Assembly: GCA_020723325.1 (NCBI GenBank)
Contig: DYJD01000005.1
Location: 167,653 to 231,652 of the forward strand
Length of the DNA stretch: 64,000 bases
Source of the DNA: Desulfosudis oleivorans
GTDB lineage: Bacteria > Desulfobacterota > Desulfobacteria > Desulfobacterales > SURF-7
Direction: 5' to 3'
Below, one piece after another: positions 34,812 to 42,470 of this stretch (position 1 is the first letter of the stretch; every line of letters starts with the position of its first letter). The position numbers and the translations under genes are program-made. Below the pieces are notes generated by a model that had not been told where the DNA came from, searched no databases, and saw nothing but the letters and a program-made list of their open reading frames with translations.

Positions 34812-35516
34812 TTGAAAAACCATTCCCCCCTGCGCATTCTCATCATCGAGGATCATCCGGATCTGGCTGAAAACATCGGCGATTACCTTGCGGCCAAAGG
34901 TCATATTCCGGATTTTGCATACAACGGTATCGGCGGCCTGCACCTGGCCCTCACCGAGCCCTTTGACGCCATCATCCTGGATGTGATGTTGCCGGGCATG
35001 GACGGTCTGACCCTCTGTCGCAACCTGCGCGAAAAGGCAGACAAGCATACCCCCATCCTGATGCTCACCGCCCGGGACACCCTGCCGGACAAGCTGGCCG
35101 GATTCGATGCCGGCACGGATGATTACCTGGTCAAACCCTTTGCCCTGGAAGAACTGGAGGCGCGTCTCCTGGCCTTGGTCAAACGTCACGGGCCAAAGAC
35201 CCCAAACCGGCTGCAAGTGGCGGACCTGGAAGTCGATCTTCTCACCATGAGCGTCAAACGCGCCGGCCGGTCCATTGAATTGAACCGCGCCTGCCTGAAG
35301 CTGCTCATCAAGCTCATGAAAGCCTTTCCAGCAGTGGTATCTCGGCCGGAGCTGGAGCAGGAGTTGTGGGGAGATCTGCCCCCGGACAGCGACGCCCTGC
35401 GGAGTCATCTCTACACCCTGCGCCGCAAAATCGACAAGCCTTTTTCCAAACCCTTGCTGCAGACAGTTCACGGCATGGGATACAAACTGGGATCTACGGA
35501 TGATCTTTCGCCATAG
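34812..35516 (+). CDS. OmpR/PhoB-type response regulator
   Basis: About 234 residues from a TTG at 34812, which has AAGAGG five bases upstream; an ATG at 34785 lies in a hairpin and has no ribosome-binding site. The receiver has IIEDH (11-15), acceptor Asp57 (IILDVMLPG) and Lys in DDYLVKPF. The winged-helix output is visible (SRPELEQELWGD, LRSHLYTLRRKI). It overlaps the kinase gene by 17 bp. It is the best candidate to bind the TTTCAC arrays at 33538 and 40877-40949. Confidence 0.9.
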   Translation: MKNHSPLRILIIEDHPDLAENIGDYLAAKGHIPDFAYNGIGGLHLALTEPFDAIILDVMLPGMDGLTLCRNLREKADKHTPILMLTARDTLPDKLAGFDAGTDDYLVKPFALEELEARLLALVKRHGPKTPNRLQVADLEVDLLTMSVKRAGRSIELNRACLKLLIKLMKAFPAVVSRPELEQELWGDLPPDSDALRSHLYTLRRKIDKPFSKPLLQTVHGMGYKLGSTDDLSP

Positions 35517-36822
35517 CCTGCGCTTTCGCATCATTCTATCTTTTGCGCTTTTCAGTATTCTTCTGTCCGTGCTCTTCGCCCTCTTTATCCACTGGTCCGT
35601 GCATATCATCGAGGACGCGGTATACTGGGAACAACTACAGTATGAAGCCGATCAATATATTGCCGCGCTGCGGAAAAATCCGGCGGCCCCGCCCCCCCAC
35701 TCGGTTTTTATCCAGGCTTACATGGGCCGGGAAAACCTGCCGTCGATCTTGCGGCAAAGCATCGGCCTGCGCGGGGAAGGTGTTTATGAAACCAGAGGGC
35801 CTTTTGGCCTGGGCGGAACCGAGGACTATAGCATTGTGGTTCGCGTCCTGCCGGACCGATCGGAATTCCTCTATATAGTATACAACATCGGACTTGTCAA
35901 AAACGTCGCCAACTGGCGTAACATGCTCTATCGCATATTGCTGGGGGGTTTGGTTTTCGTCATCCTGGTGGGCGTATGCCTGGGAGTGGCCATCTCCCGC
36001 CGGGTGATCGCGCCGGTTACTCAGCTAGCCGCCTGCATTGACCATGCGGCTCCGGAAAATCCGCCCCTTGACCTTTCCACTCGTTTCTATCAAGACGAAG
36101 TCGGCTTCCTGGCCAAGGCCTTTGACAACGCCATGGCCCGCCTTGGCGATTTTGTCGAACGGGAAAAGCAATTCACCCGGGATGCCAGTCACGAGCTGCG
36201 CACGCCGGTGGCGGTGGTCAAGGGGGCCGTTGAATTGCTGACCCAATCCCCAGAGTTCCAACAAAAGTCCATCCAGCGTCCGGTTCAACGCATTGCCCGC
36301 GCGGTCAACGACATGGAAAGGCTGATCCAAACTTTTCTATGGCTGGCCCGGGAAAACCTGGAAATCGTCCCCGAGGAGCAGTGCCTGGTGCTGCCCCTGG
36401 TTGAACAATGTGTGGAACAGTACCAACCATTCCTGAACGGCAAAGCGATTGCCATGAAACTGATCGTCGAGGCCCAACCCTCCTTCCCCGGCTTGCCGAC
36501 CGTCTTTCAAATCGCCGTGGCCAATCTGCTGCGCAACGCCATTCACTATACCACCGAAGGCGCCATCACCATCACTGTCCGAAGCGACCGGGTGGTAATA
36601 ACGGATACGGGCATGGGCATCCCCGCCGGGGATCTCGAGAACATCACCTCGCCCTATGTGCGGGGAAAGACGAGTCAAGGATTCGGGCTGGGGTTGGCCA
36701 TTGTCAACCGCCTCTGTGAACGTTTCGGCTGGCGACTATGCATTCAAAGCCACGAAAACCGTGGGACCTGCGCGGAGCTCATTTTTAGCCCATATTCAAA
36801 TCAAACCGTATCGTCATTATAA
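35500..36822 (+). CDS. Membrane sensor histidine kinase, partner of the adjacent OmpR-type regulator
   Basis: 440 residues: membrane helix 1 (about 10-32), a periplasmic sensor of about 110 residues, helix 2 (about 145-168), HAMP, HisKA with acceptor His near 230 (FTRDASHELRTPVA) and HATPase (NLLRNAIHY, DTGMGIP, GFGLGLAIV). It is the QseC/PhoQ-like layout. Its start lies inside the regulator gene, so the pair is translationally coupled. The signal is unknown; proximity to a DUF2860 barrel suggests an envelope cue. Confidence 0.9.
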   Translation: MIFRHSLRFRIILSFALFSILLSVLFALFIHWSVHIIEDAVYWEQLQYEADQYIAALRKNPAAPPPHSVFIQAYMGRENLPSILRQSIGLRGEGVYETRGPFGLGGTEDYSIVVRVLPDRSEFLYIVYNIGLVKNVANWRNMLYRILLGGLVFVILVGVCLGVAISRRVIAPVTQLAACIDHAAPENPPLDLSTRFYQDEVGFLAKAFDNAMARLGDFVEREKQFTRDASHELRTPVAVVKGAVELLTQSPEFQQKSIQRPVQRIARAVNDMERLIQTFLWLARENLEIVPEEQCLVLPLVEQCVEQYQPFLNGKAIAMKLIVEAQPSFPGLPTVFQIAVANLLRNAIHYTTEGAITITVRSDRVVITDTGMGIPAGDLENITSPYVRGKTSQGFGLGLAIVNRLCERFGWRLCIQSHENRGTCAELIFSPYSNQTVSSL

Positions 36823-36908
36823 CGGGATCTGCCTTTCCGCATTTCTTACTATGTGTGCCGACGGCTTATTCGGAGAAAAAATAAGTGACGTAGAACTTCC
36901 TGCAGTCC

Positions 36909-37592
36909 TCAAAAATAAGGGGTTGCATCCTTATATTCAAACACGTTGTTTTTTTTCAGAATGGCATCAAACCCGTAGTATCGCACTCCGAAAAAGGAAT
37001 AGATATGAAAGAAAAGGATGGCGATCCACGGCAATCGTTCCGGAAAGGAAAATCTCTTCAGCATCTTTTGATCAAGCCTGCCGGTTTCACCGAAGGTTTT
37101 CCCGATTTTTCGAATTCCGTTTTTTACTAGTTGTATCAACCCTTTTCTACAGAAACTGGGAAAGGCCTGTTGAGCAAAATCGATACCGCCCCGGATGATG
37201 GTACCCTCATAGTCGCAATTCAGCCGCCGGCAAAGCTTCTGCAGATATTTTTCGACATCGCGGGAATGGGTGGCCTCAGGGAACCCGGATTGGACTAGAA
37301 AAAGCAGCTTGGGGTTGGGTTCCTGAGAATTCCGAGCAATGGGTCCGAGCATTTCAATGAAGCGCTTCACCCAGGCATTCATTGCGTTTGTGTATAATGG
37401 AAAGGCAAGCATCATATAGTCTGCCTGGAAAAATACGGCACGCAACTTCTCTTCCTTCAGCAAATCTTTAACCGAATGGACACTGACCAGGTTTTGGCGA
37501 TTTGCTTCAAATCCGGCCAAAAAACTATCCAAAAGCATACTCGTGTTGCTCGCGCTTTTTTTTGGCGAACCGTTAACAACGACCAATTTCAT
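36909..37592 (-). CDS. Flavodoxin-fold NAD(P)H-dependent oxidoreductase
   Basis: 227 residues from ATG 37592, which follows GGAGGTGA by six bases. The N-terminus (MKLVVVNGSPKKSASNTSML) is the FMN-phosphate loop of flavodoxin-like reductases; MLAFPLYTNAMNAWVKRFIE is the second flavin-contact region. The C-terminal 70 residues are hydrophobic and may touch the membrane. It overlaps the preceding iron-sulfur flavoprotein gene by 20 bp and is last in a sigma factor operon. The substrate is unknown. Confidence 0.8.
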   Translation of the reverse strand: MKLVVVNGSPKKSASNTSMLLDSFLAGFEANRQNLVSVHSVKDLLKEEKLRAVFFQADYMMLAFPLYTNAMNAWVKRFIEMLGPIARNSQEPNPKLLFLVQSGFPEATHSRDVEKYLQKLCRRLNCDYEGTIIRGGIDFAQQAFPSFCRKGLIQLVKNGIRKIGKTFGETGRLDQKMLKRFSFPERLPWIAILFFHIYSFFGVRYYGFDAILKKNNVFEYKDATPYF

Positions 37593-38124
37593 AGGCAATC
37601 ACCTCCGGAGTTTTATCATCAATCACGGCAGAATAAACAAACGTTGAATTGAAACTTAAGGCAATTCGTTTATAGATGCTGGTAATGATCTGGATGTCTT
37701 CTTGATCCGTATCAGCCTCCTTTGCCAGCAAAAGCCCCATGTTCGGATAACGCTTATAGCGCGCCATATGATGGAAATCGTTATTGGCAATGTCGACATA
37801 CGGATGAACTAACGGAATCAGGCGGTCATGGGACCTTTTTAATAAGGCGCTGGGAAAGCCCATGATAATGGGTGACGCAAACAAGACCAGTTCGGAGCGC
37901 ACATATTTGATATAGAGCAATTCCATATCGTCCCGATGGAGGCATTTCCCCGGCGTTTTTTGCCAACATCCGAAACAGCCCATGCAATCCTTGATATCCA
38001 TTGTTTGAAGATGAATACAATCTACCTGATGAAACTGGTCCAGTTCTTTTGCCAAACGACGGAGATAATCATCAAAACCTTTTTCCCGGGAAGAATCATT
38101 CCCATTCAAAATCGTGATTAGCAT
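37573..38124 (-). CDS. Iron-sulfur flavoprotein-like NADPH-dependent reductase
   Basis: 183 residues from ATG 38124, chosen for AAGGAG seven bases upstream. It is a flavodoxin-like fold (MLITILNGNDSSREKG) with a Cys cluster CMGCFGCWQKTPGKC (Cys47, 50, 53, 61) of the kind that holds a [4Fe-4S] cluster in archaeal and clostridial iron-sulfur flavoproteins. It probably transfers electrons with FMN, perhaps to oxygen species or disulfides. It sits between the sigma factor and a second flavoprotein, overlapping the latter. Confidence 0.8.
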   Translation of the reverse strand: MLITILNGNDSSREKGFDDYLRRLAKELDQFHQVDCIHLQTMDIKDCMGCFGCWQKTPGKCLHRDDMELLYIKYVRSELVLFASPIIMGFPSALLKRSHDRLIPLVHPYVDIANNDFHHMARYKRYPNMGLLLAKEADTDQEDIQIITSIYKRIALSFNSTFVYSAVIDDKTPEVIAYEIGRC

Positions 38125-38155
38125 CTTCGTAACTCCTTTATCCCTGAGAGGATCA

Positions 38156-39001
38156 TCAATGTCGAAGAATTTTATATTTTCTGGAATCAATCATCTCCTT
38201 GATGACGCCCACCACCGCATCCGGTGCGCTGTATTCCGGATAACTGCGGAATAAGGCAACGACACGGGCGATTTCATCCATTTCCTTCAAACGATCCATT
38301 ACGGTTTTGTCGGTCTTGGCGCGGCAGCGTGTTCCTACAAACTGCAAATTGTCAGGATCGATCCAGCCATCGCGGATATCTGGCCCCACCAGTTTTGAGC
38401 AATGACACGGATTTCCAGGATTGACCAGGCCGCAGTTCTTTTTCATGAAATGGGTTAATTTGGCTCTCGCCCTCGAGAGCCGCTTACGATAGGTTTCCTT
38501 TGTGATTCCGATTATATCGGCGGCTTCATCACCGGACATATCAAAGAGTTCGCCCAAAATAAACGCAATCCGTATCTTTTCTTCCAAGCATTGGAGCATT
38601 CCCTGCATGCAACCGATCCGGACCTCTTCGGTCAACAATGTTTTAGCCTGTTCCGGCAATCCGTCATAATCAAAGGACGGATCAACTCGATAAATTTCGC
38701 CCTCCCAGTAATCAAAGTCGACATTCAGTTCCTTAGCGCGATATTTTTTTACCGAAAGCAGATGATTCACCGCAACCCGATACGACCACGTTGTGAATCG
38801 GCTCTCTCCTTTGAAATCTGCCAAATTGGTGATAATCTTGATCAGAATTTCCTGAGTCGCATCTTCGGCATCTGCAGCAAATCCGAGCATTCGTAATGAC
38901 AAATCATAAATGCGCCCCTGTATGCTGCGAATAAGTTTCTCCAAACCCGCTTCGCTCCCCTGTTTTGCCATAAAAACATAATGTTCAATGCTTTCTTTCA
39001 T
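38156..39001 (-). CDS. ECF-type RNA polymerase sigma factor with Cys-containing C-terminal extension
   Basis: 281 residues. Sigma region 2 (about 5-95: DAEDATQEILIKI, FTTWSYRVAVNHL) and region 4 (about 130-188: FDMSGDEAADIIGITKETYRKRLSRARAKL) are clear. The following 90-residue tail begins CGLVNPGNPCHC and may bind metal or sense redox state. No anti-sigma gene is adjacent, so the tail itself may be the control element. It heads an operon with two flavoproteins, which fits a redox or electrophile response; this is inference. Confidence 0.85.
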   Translation of the reverse strand: MKESIEHYVFMAKQGSEAGLEKLIRSIQGRIYDLSLRMLGFAADAEDATQEILIKIITNLADFKGESRFTTWSYRVAVNHLLSVKKYRAKELNVDFDYWEGEIYRVDPSFDYDGLPEQAKTLLTEEVRIGCMQGMLQCLEEKIRIAFILGELFDMSGDEAADIIGITKETYRKRLSRARAKLTHFMKKNCGLVNPGNPCHCSKLVGPDIRDGWIDPDNLQFVGTRCRAKTDKTVMDRLKEMDEIARVVALFRSYPEYSAPDAVVGVIKEMIDSRKYKILRH

Positions 39002-39162
39002 TCGAAACCTCCATGTCTTTGCCTTTTTAACAATTTAGACATCCTAATTTTTAAAATGTGACATGAAAATGCAAATTTTCAAATGTGAGGGGAATCTCAA
39101 AATCCATCTCATACAGCAATACCTTTCGACGTCATTTCGAACAGGGCGCGACATTCACAATA

Positions 39163-39471
39163 TCATCTTTGATACTCCGGTTCGAGATAGATGATTTTCG
39201 TTTTGGCATTGTAGGCAACAAACAAATCGATGAGTTGTTTTCGCATGGCGCGGGTCACATTGGTCGCATTCCATATGAAAGAGACACCTTTTCGCAAATA
39301 TTCTTTTGCGGTTTCTTTTGCGGCGGCAATGACCTGGTGCTGTTTTTTATCCGGTGAAACCCGTAAATCCCTTCTGATTTGATCAAGCGAGGTCATTGGC
39401 TGGCCGGGCATTTGATGTTGGTTCAAACATAGATATTGACGCCGAATGAAACAAGGGTGTATTTCAAGCAA
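39163..39471 (-). pseudogene. Remnant of an AAA-type (AAA_33) kinase
   Basis: About 75 codons match the middle of the P-loop polynucleotide-kinase-like family (SLDQIRRDLRVSP, FIWNATNVTRAMRKQLIDLF, TKIIYLEPE). The P-loop is missing because the upstream codons are unrelated, and a stop follows YLEPEYQR where the family normally continues for 40 or more residues. Both ends are lost, so it is a decayed fragment. Confidence 0.55.
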
Positions 39472-39514
39472 TATATGAATTGAATATACGCTTGTTTGGT
39501 ATTACCGGAGATGA

Positions 39515-39673
39515 AAAGATTTGTGGTTTGATCTGAACCCGCCCACCCTCCAAAAGGTCCGACATGCCATTCGGCAGGCATCGACTACCGCAAATATGGA
39601 TTTTGACCTTCTGTCTCTGCCCCTTTATATGGCCGAGGAAGCGGAAAGGCTCTTTTTAGAAAAGCGGGAATAA
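39515..39673 (+). pseudogene. Unidentified 3' gene fragment
   Basis: An open frame of 52 codons without a start and ending in TAA: ...WFDLNPPTLQKVRHAIRQ...FDLLSLPLYMAEEAERLF. It reads like the helical C-terminus of a small protein, but no ATG or ribosome-binding site fits and the frame is closed upstream at 39512. I cannot name the family. Confidence 0.25.
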
Positions 39674-39747
39674 TGACCGGTGTTGTGCCCCCTGAGTCCA
39701 TGATGTTGGCAGATATCGGGGAACGGTTAAACATCTTCTTCAACCCA

Positions 39748-40812
39748 TTATTTACCGACATTCTCGGGCACGTTTCGTCCCTCTCCGAACCCGAGCACCC
39801 AGAAGGAAGATTCCGCTTGGCGGTATTTCGTAAGGGCCTCCCGCAGATCGGATTCATGGGCGTCGATGGTTTGCTCAGGATGCTCCAAAAGGGTGCTGAA
39901 ATGCATCCCCACGCTTTGGGAAACTCCCAGAAGCAGATGGGCCCTGACCGCATCCTCCGGATTCATATGCTGCCCCTGCATGAACCAGCGCTTTTCATAA
40001 CTGCCGATGGGAAAGATCGCCAAACGGAATCCGCTGAATCTCTCCTGGATGTCGGTAAGAAATTCTCCATAAGCTGTATCACCGGCAAAATATACTTTTC
40101 CCGACGGTCCCTGAATCACAAAACCGCCCCATAAGGTTTGGTTTTGGGAAAAGAGCCCCCGACCGGATTGATGCCGGGCCGGAACAAAAGTGATGCGGAT
40201 CCCGCTTTCTTTGAGGACATGGTCCTGCCACCAGTCCAACTCCACCACGTTGTCAATGTTTTCCGAGGTCAAAAGTTGTTTAACTCCCAGACCGGTCAGG
40301 ATTACCGGCCTATGTTTGCCTGCAATCTTGGTGAGGGACGGCAGATCCAGATGATCATAGTGATCGTGGCTGATGAGGACCAGGTGAATTCTCGGCAGGG
40401 CATCCAGATCCACCCCCGGCGCCCGCACCCGCCTGGATCCGAGCCAGGAAAAAGGCCCGGCCCGATAAGACCAGAAGGGATCCGTCAAGATATTCACGCC
40501 GTCCATCTGGATCAGCATGGTGGCCTGGTTGATATAGGTTACCTGCAGGCGGCCGCCGTCCACCACCATCGGCGGAGCAGGCCGGTGCTCATCCTCAACC
40601 CATTCCGGCCATGCCACGGTTTCCATTTCCCAGAGCCATTTCATCATATCGGTAAAGGAATGATCCGGCTCCGGGTTGTAAAAACGACGGCCGTCATAGT
40701 GATCGCTTACCTTCCCCGGCGGCTGTGTGCAGCAGCCCACGGCCGCCAACCAGCCGATCATCCCCCACCACAAGATGGCCATGATTTTTCGCCCGGACGG
40801 TTCGTTTTTCAT
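39748..40812 (-). CDS. Metallo-beta-lactamase-fold lipoprotein, NAPE-PLD-like
   Basis: 354 residues with a lipobox (LAAVGCC) after a short membrane segment, so it is periplasmic. Metal ligands include SHDHYDHLD (HxHxDH motif), a later histidine (ARHQSGRG) and FAGDTAY. The extended N-terminus (WPEWVEDE...) and DPFWSYRAGPFSWLGSRR fit N-acyl-phosphatidylethanolamine phospholipase D-like hydrolases; activity on lipids is inferred. AGGAGGAAAG precedes the ATG. Two TTTCAC hexamers at 11-bp spacing (40877-40893) face this gene. Confidence 0.85.
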   Translation of the reverse strand: MKNEPSGRKIMAILWWGMIGWLAAVGCCTQPPGKVSDHYDGRRFYNPEPDHSFTDMMKWLWEMETVAWPEWVEDEHRPAPPMVVDGGRLQVTYINQATMLIQMDGVNILTDPFWSYRAGPFSWLGSRRVRAPGVDLDALPRIHLVLISHDHYDHLDLPSLTKIAGKHRPVILTGLGVKQLLTSENIDNVVELDWWQDHVLKESGIRITFVPARHQSGRGLFSQNQTLWGGFVIQGPSGKVYFAGDTAYGEFLTDIQERFSGFRLAIFPIGSYEKRWFMQGQHMNPEDAVRAHLLLGVSQSVGMHFSTLLEHPEQTIDAHESDLREALTKYRQAESSFWVLGFGEGRNVPENVGK

Positions 40813-40876
40813 TCTTTCCTCCTGCTTTCTTCAATATCTGAGCCTGTTTCATGGTCATAGTCTACCTCAAGCCTTG

Positions 40877-40893
40877 TGAAAAACATGTGAAAT
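40877..40893 (-). promoter_or_regulatory. Two 11-bp-spaced TTTCAC hexamers facing the lipoprotein gene
   Basis: GTGAAA at 40877-40882 and 40888-40893 are TTTCAC on the minus strand, with the same 11-bp spacing as the four-copy arrays. They lie 65-81 bp upstream of the lipoprotein ATG at 40812 and just beside the four-copy array facing the other way, so one regulator could control both divergent genes. Confidence 0.6.
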
Positions 40894-40910
40894 GGTCCCT
40901 CTATTTTGAT

Positions 40911-40966
40911 TTCACGAATTTTTGACATTTTTTTCACGAATCTTTCAGGGAAGCTTTTCTATATTT
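40911..40966 (+). promoter_or_regulatory. Four-copy 11-bp-spaced TTTCAC array and -10 box (methyltransferase promoter)
   Basis: TTTCAC (40911), TTTGAC (40922), TTTCAC (40933) and TTTCAG (40944), each 11 bp apart, then 11 bp to TATATT (40961-40966). Hexamer order, spacing and -10 sequence equal those at 33538-33593, while the spacer bases differ. This argues for a conserved site rather than a copied block. Confidence 0.75.
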
Positions 40967-41019
40967 CCCGGCATGAAATAATTTTATGATTGCATCAACA
41001 AATATACAGGAGCATGACA

Positions 41020-42195
41020 ATGACCAAAATGATTTCTTCTAAAAAAACCTTGGAAATTTCCGCATGGCTGGCCTACAGCATCATTTTTTTCGAAATGTTG
41101 TACATGTCGACCCCTTTTGCCGTCTTTTTTTACTCGGTATATAAAACACCTTTGCAATGGCTGATATCCAAGCCTTCCACTGCCTGGCTTGTACAAACCA
41201 TTTTTCCCCATTTTTCCAAAAGCAGCAGTGTTCTGGTAAATATCTTTTTGTATCTAAGCTTTCCACTGATGACCATCGGCCTGATCCTTTTTCTGATCGG
41301 TTTCGGACAGATTTATTATGCCAAGTTCCGAAAAAAAGGAGCCGTCACCCTGGGCTTATATAGATACATCCGGCACCCTCAATATACCGCGTGGTTGATT
41401 TTCGGCCTTGGCATGTGTTTTTTCTGGTCACGCATGCTGGTCTGGCTGGCTTATGTTGCCATGGTCTTTATCTACTATTACTTGGCTTTACATGAGGAAA
41501 AGGAATGCACTATAAAATACGGTGATACGTACCAAAGATATCTTGAAAACACCGGCAGATTCCTTCCAAGATGCGTGAAATCACTAACAAGACACCATCA
41601 CTCCATTCATTGGGATCAATTGACTACCCGTTCACACAAAATCATCATGATCACCTTGGCATTTGTCATGGCCGAACTGTTAACCGTCGGTATTGGCTTA
41701 ATGCTCAAAAAGCATTCCATCCAAAGTTTGTACGGCGTGTTTGAACAAAATCGGGCAGCCATCGCGCTTATGCCGACCGCCAATGCAGAAATTGAGAAGA
41801 TGATCGGTATTGTGGAAAAGGATGCGGCCACAAAAGGATTAGTACAACAATATTATGCCGAGCACGGCAAACAACTTATTTATGTCATGCCCCATGGATG
41901 GAATATCAGCGAACTGATGAAGGAAGAACAAGTCGCAGATACTTTTCATGATGCAAGCTTATTTGCAAATCCTTCAGGGCATGGGAACACTCTTGAAAGC
42001 GATGCTTCATCTTACAGACTGCTTTTTTCGACTTCGAATTGTCCGGCAACAGCTTCCGGAAGGGGCATTGTTACGGAGGCAACGGCTCAAATACCGATCT
42101 TGTTGATCGAATTAAATATCAAATCCGGTCTGGTGACCGAAGTCACTGTTCCAGAGAAAAGCAGATATAGTGACGTACCGGTCCCTGTATATTAA
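41020..42195 (+). CDS. Isoprenylcysteine/phospholipid methyltransferase-like membrane protein with extra C-terminal domain
   Basis: 391 residues from ATG 41020, seven bases after CAGGAG. The first 195 or so hold about five membrane helices and the ICMT/PEMT signature (LGLYRYIRHPQYTAWL ... EEKECTIKYGDTYQRYLENTGRFLP), a SAM-dependent methyltransferase fold in the membrane. A further helix (about 208-230) leads to a soluble domain of about 160 residues that I do not recognise and that probably faces the periplasm. It could sense or bind a small molecule. It is divergent from the NAPE-PLD-like lipoprotein; both may be under the same regulator. Confidence 0.75.
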   Translation: MTKMISSKKTLEISAWLAYSIIFFEMLYMSTPFAVFFYSVYKTPLQWLISKPSTAWLVQTIFPHFSKSSSVLVNIFLYLSFPLMTIGLILFLIGFGQIYYAKFRKKGAVTLGLYRYIRHPQYTAWLIFGLGMCFFWSRMLVWLAYVAMVFIYYYLALHEEKECTIKYGDTYQRYLENTGRFLPRCVKSLTRHHHSIHWDQLTTRSHKIIMITLAFVMAELLTVGIGLMLKKHSIQSLYGVFEQNRAAIALMPTANAEIEKMIGIVEKDAATKGLVQQYYAEHGKQLIYVMPHGWNISELMKEEQVADTFHDASLFANPSGHGNTLESDASSYRLLFSTSNCPATASGRGIVTEATAQIPILLIELNIKSGLVTEVTVPEKSRYSDVPVPVY

Positions 42196-42245
42196 GCTAA
42201 GGGAATTGCATGTAGTTTTTTCCGGGTAGGATCGGTGATCTGCCG

Positions 42246-42371
42246 TCAAGCGAATTCGGAAAAACCGTCGCCGTTGAAATCGCAACCGGTCATGGAGCGC
42301 ACGCTGTTGGGGTTGTTGCCCCTGAAAACCGTATGGGGCAAATGCAGGATTGGTCCGCCGTAGCAGGATAA
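42246..42371 (-). pseudogene. Remnant of an FG-GAP/VCBS repeat gene
   Basis: A 41-codon open stretch ending in TGA reads GGPILHLPHTVFRGNNPNSV...GCDFNGDGFSEFA, the calcium-binding DxNGDGxxD-like loop of FG-GAP repeats. There is no start, and the frame is closed upstream by TAG at 42372-42374. The parent gene has been lost. Confidence 0.4.
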
Positions 42372-42470
42372 CTACTTGTATGTATAATTAAATTAATGTA
42401 TAGGTGAAGATAATTTCAGCCTTGGATGGTGTATTGCCAATAAAGATCCTGTTCCAATCGAGGAGGGAAC

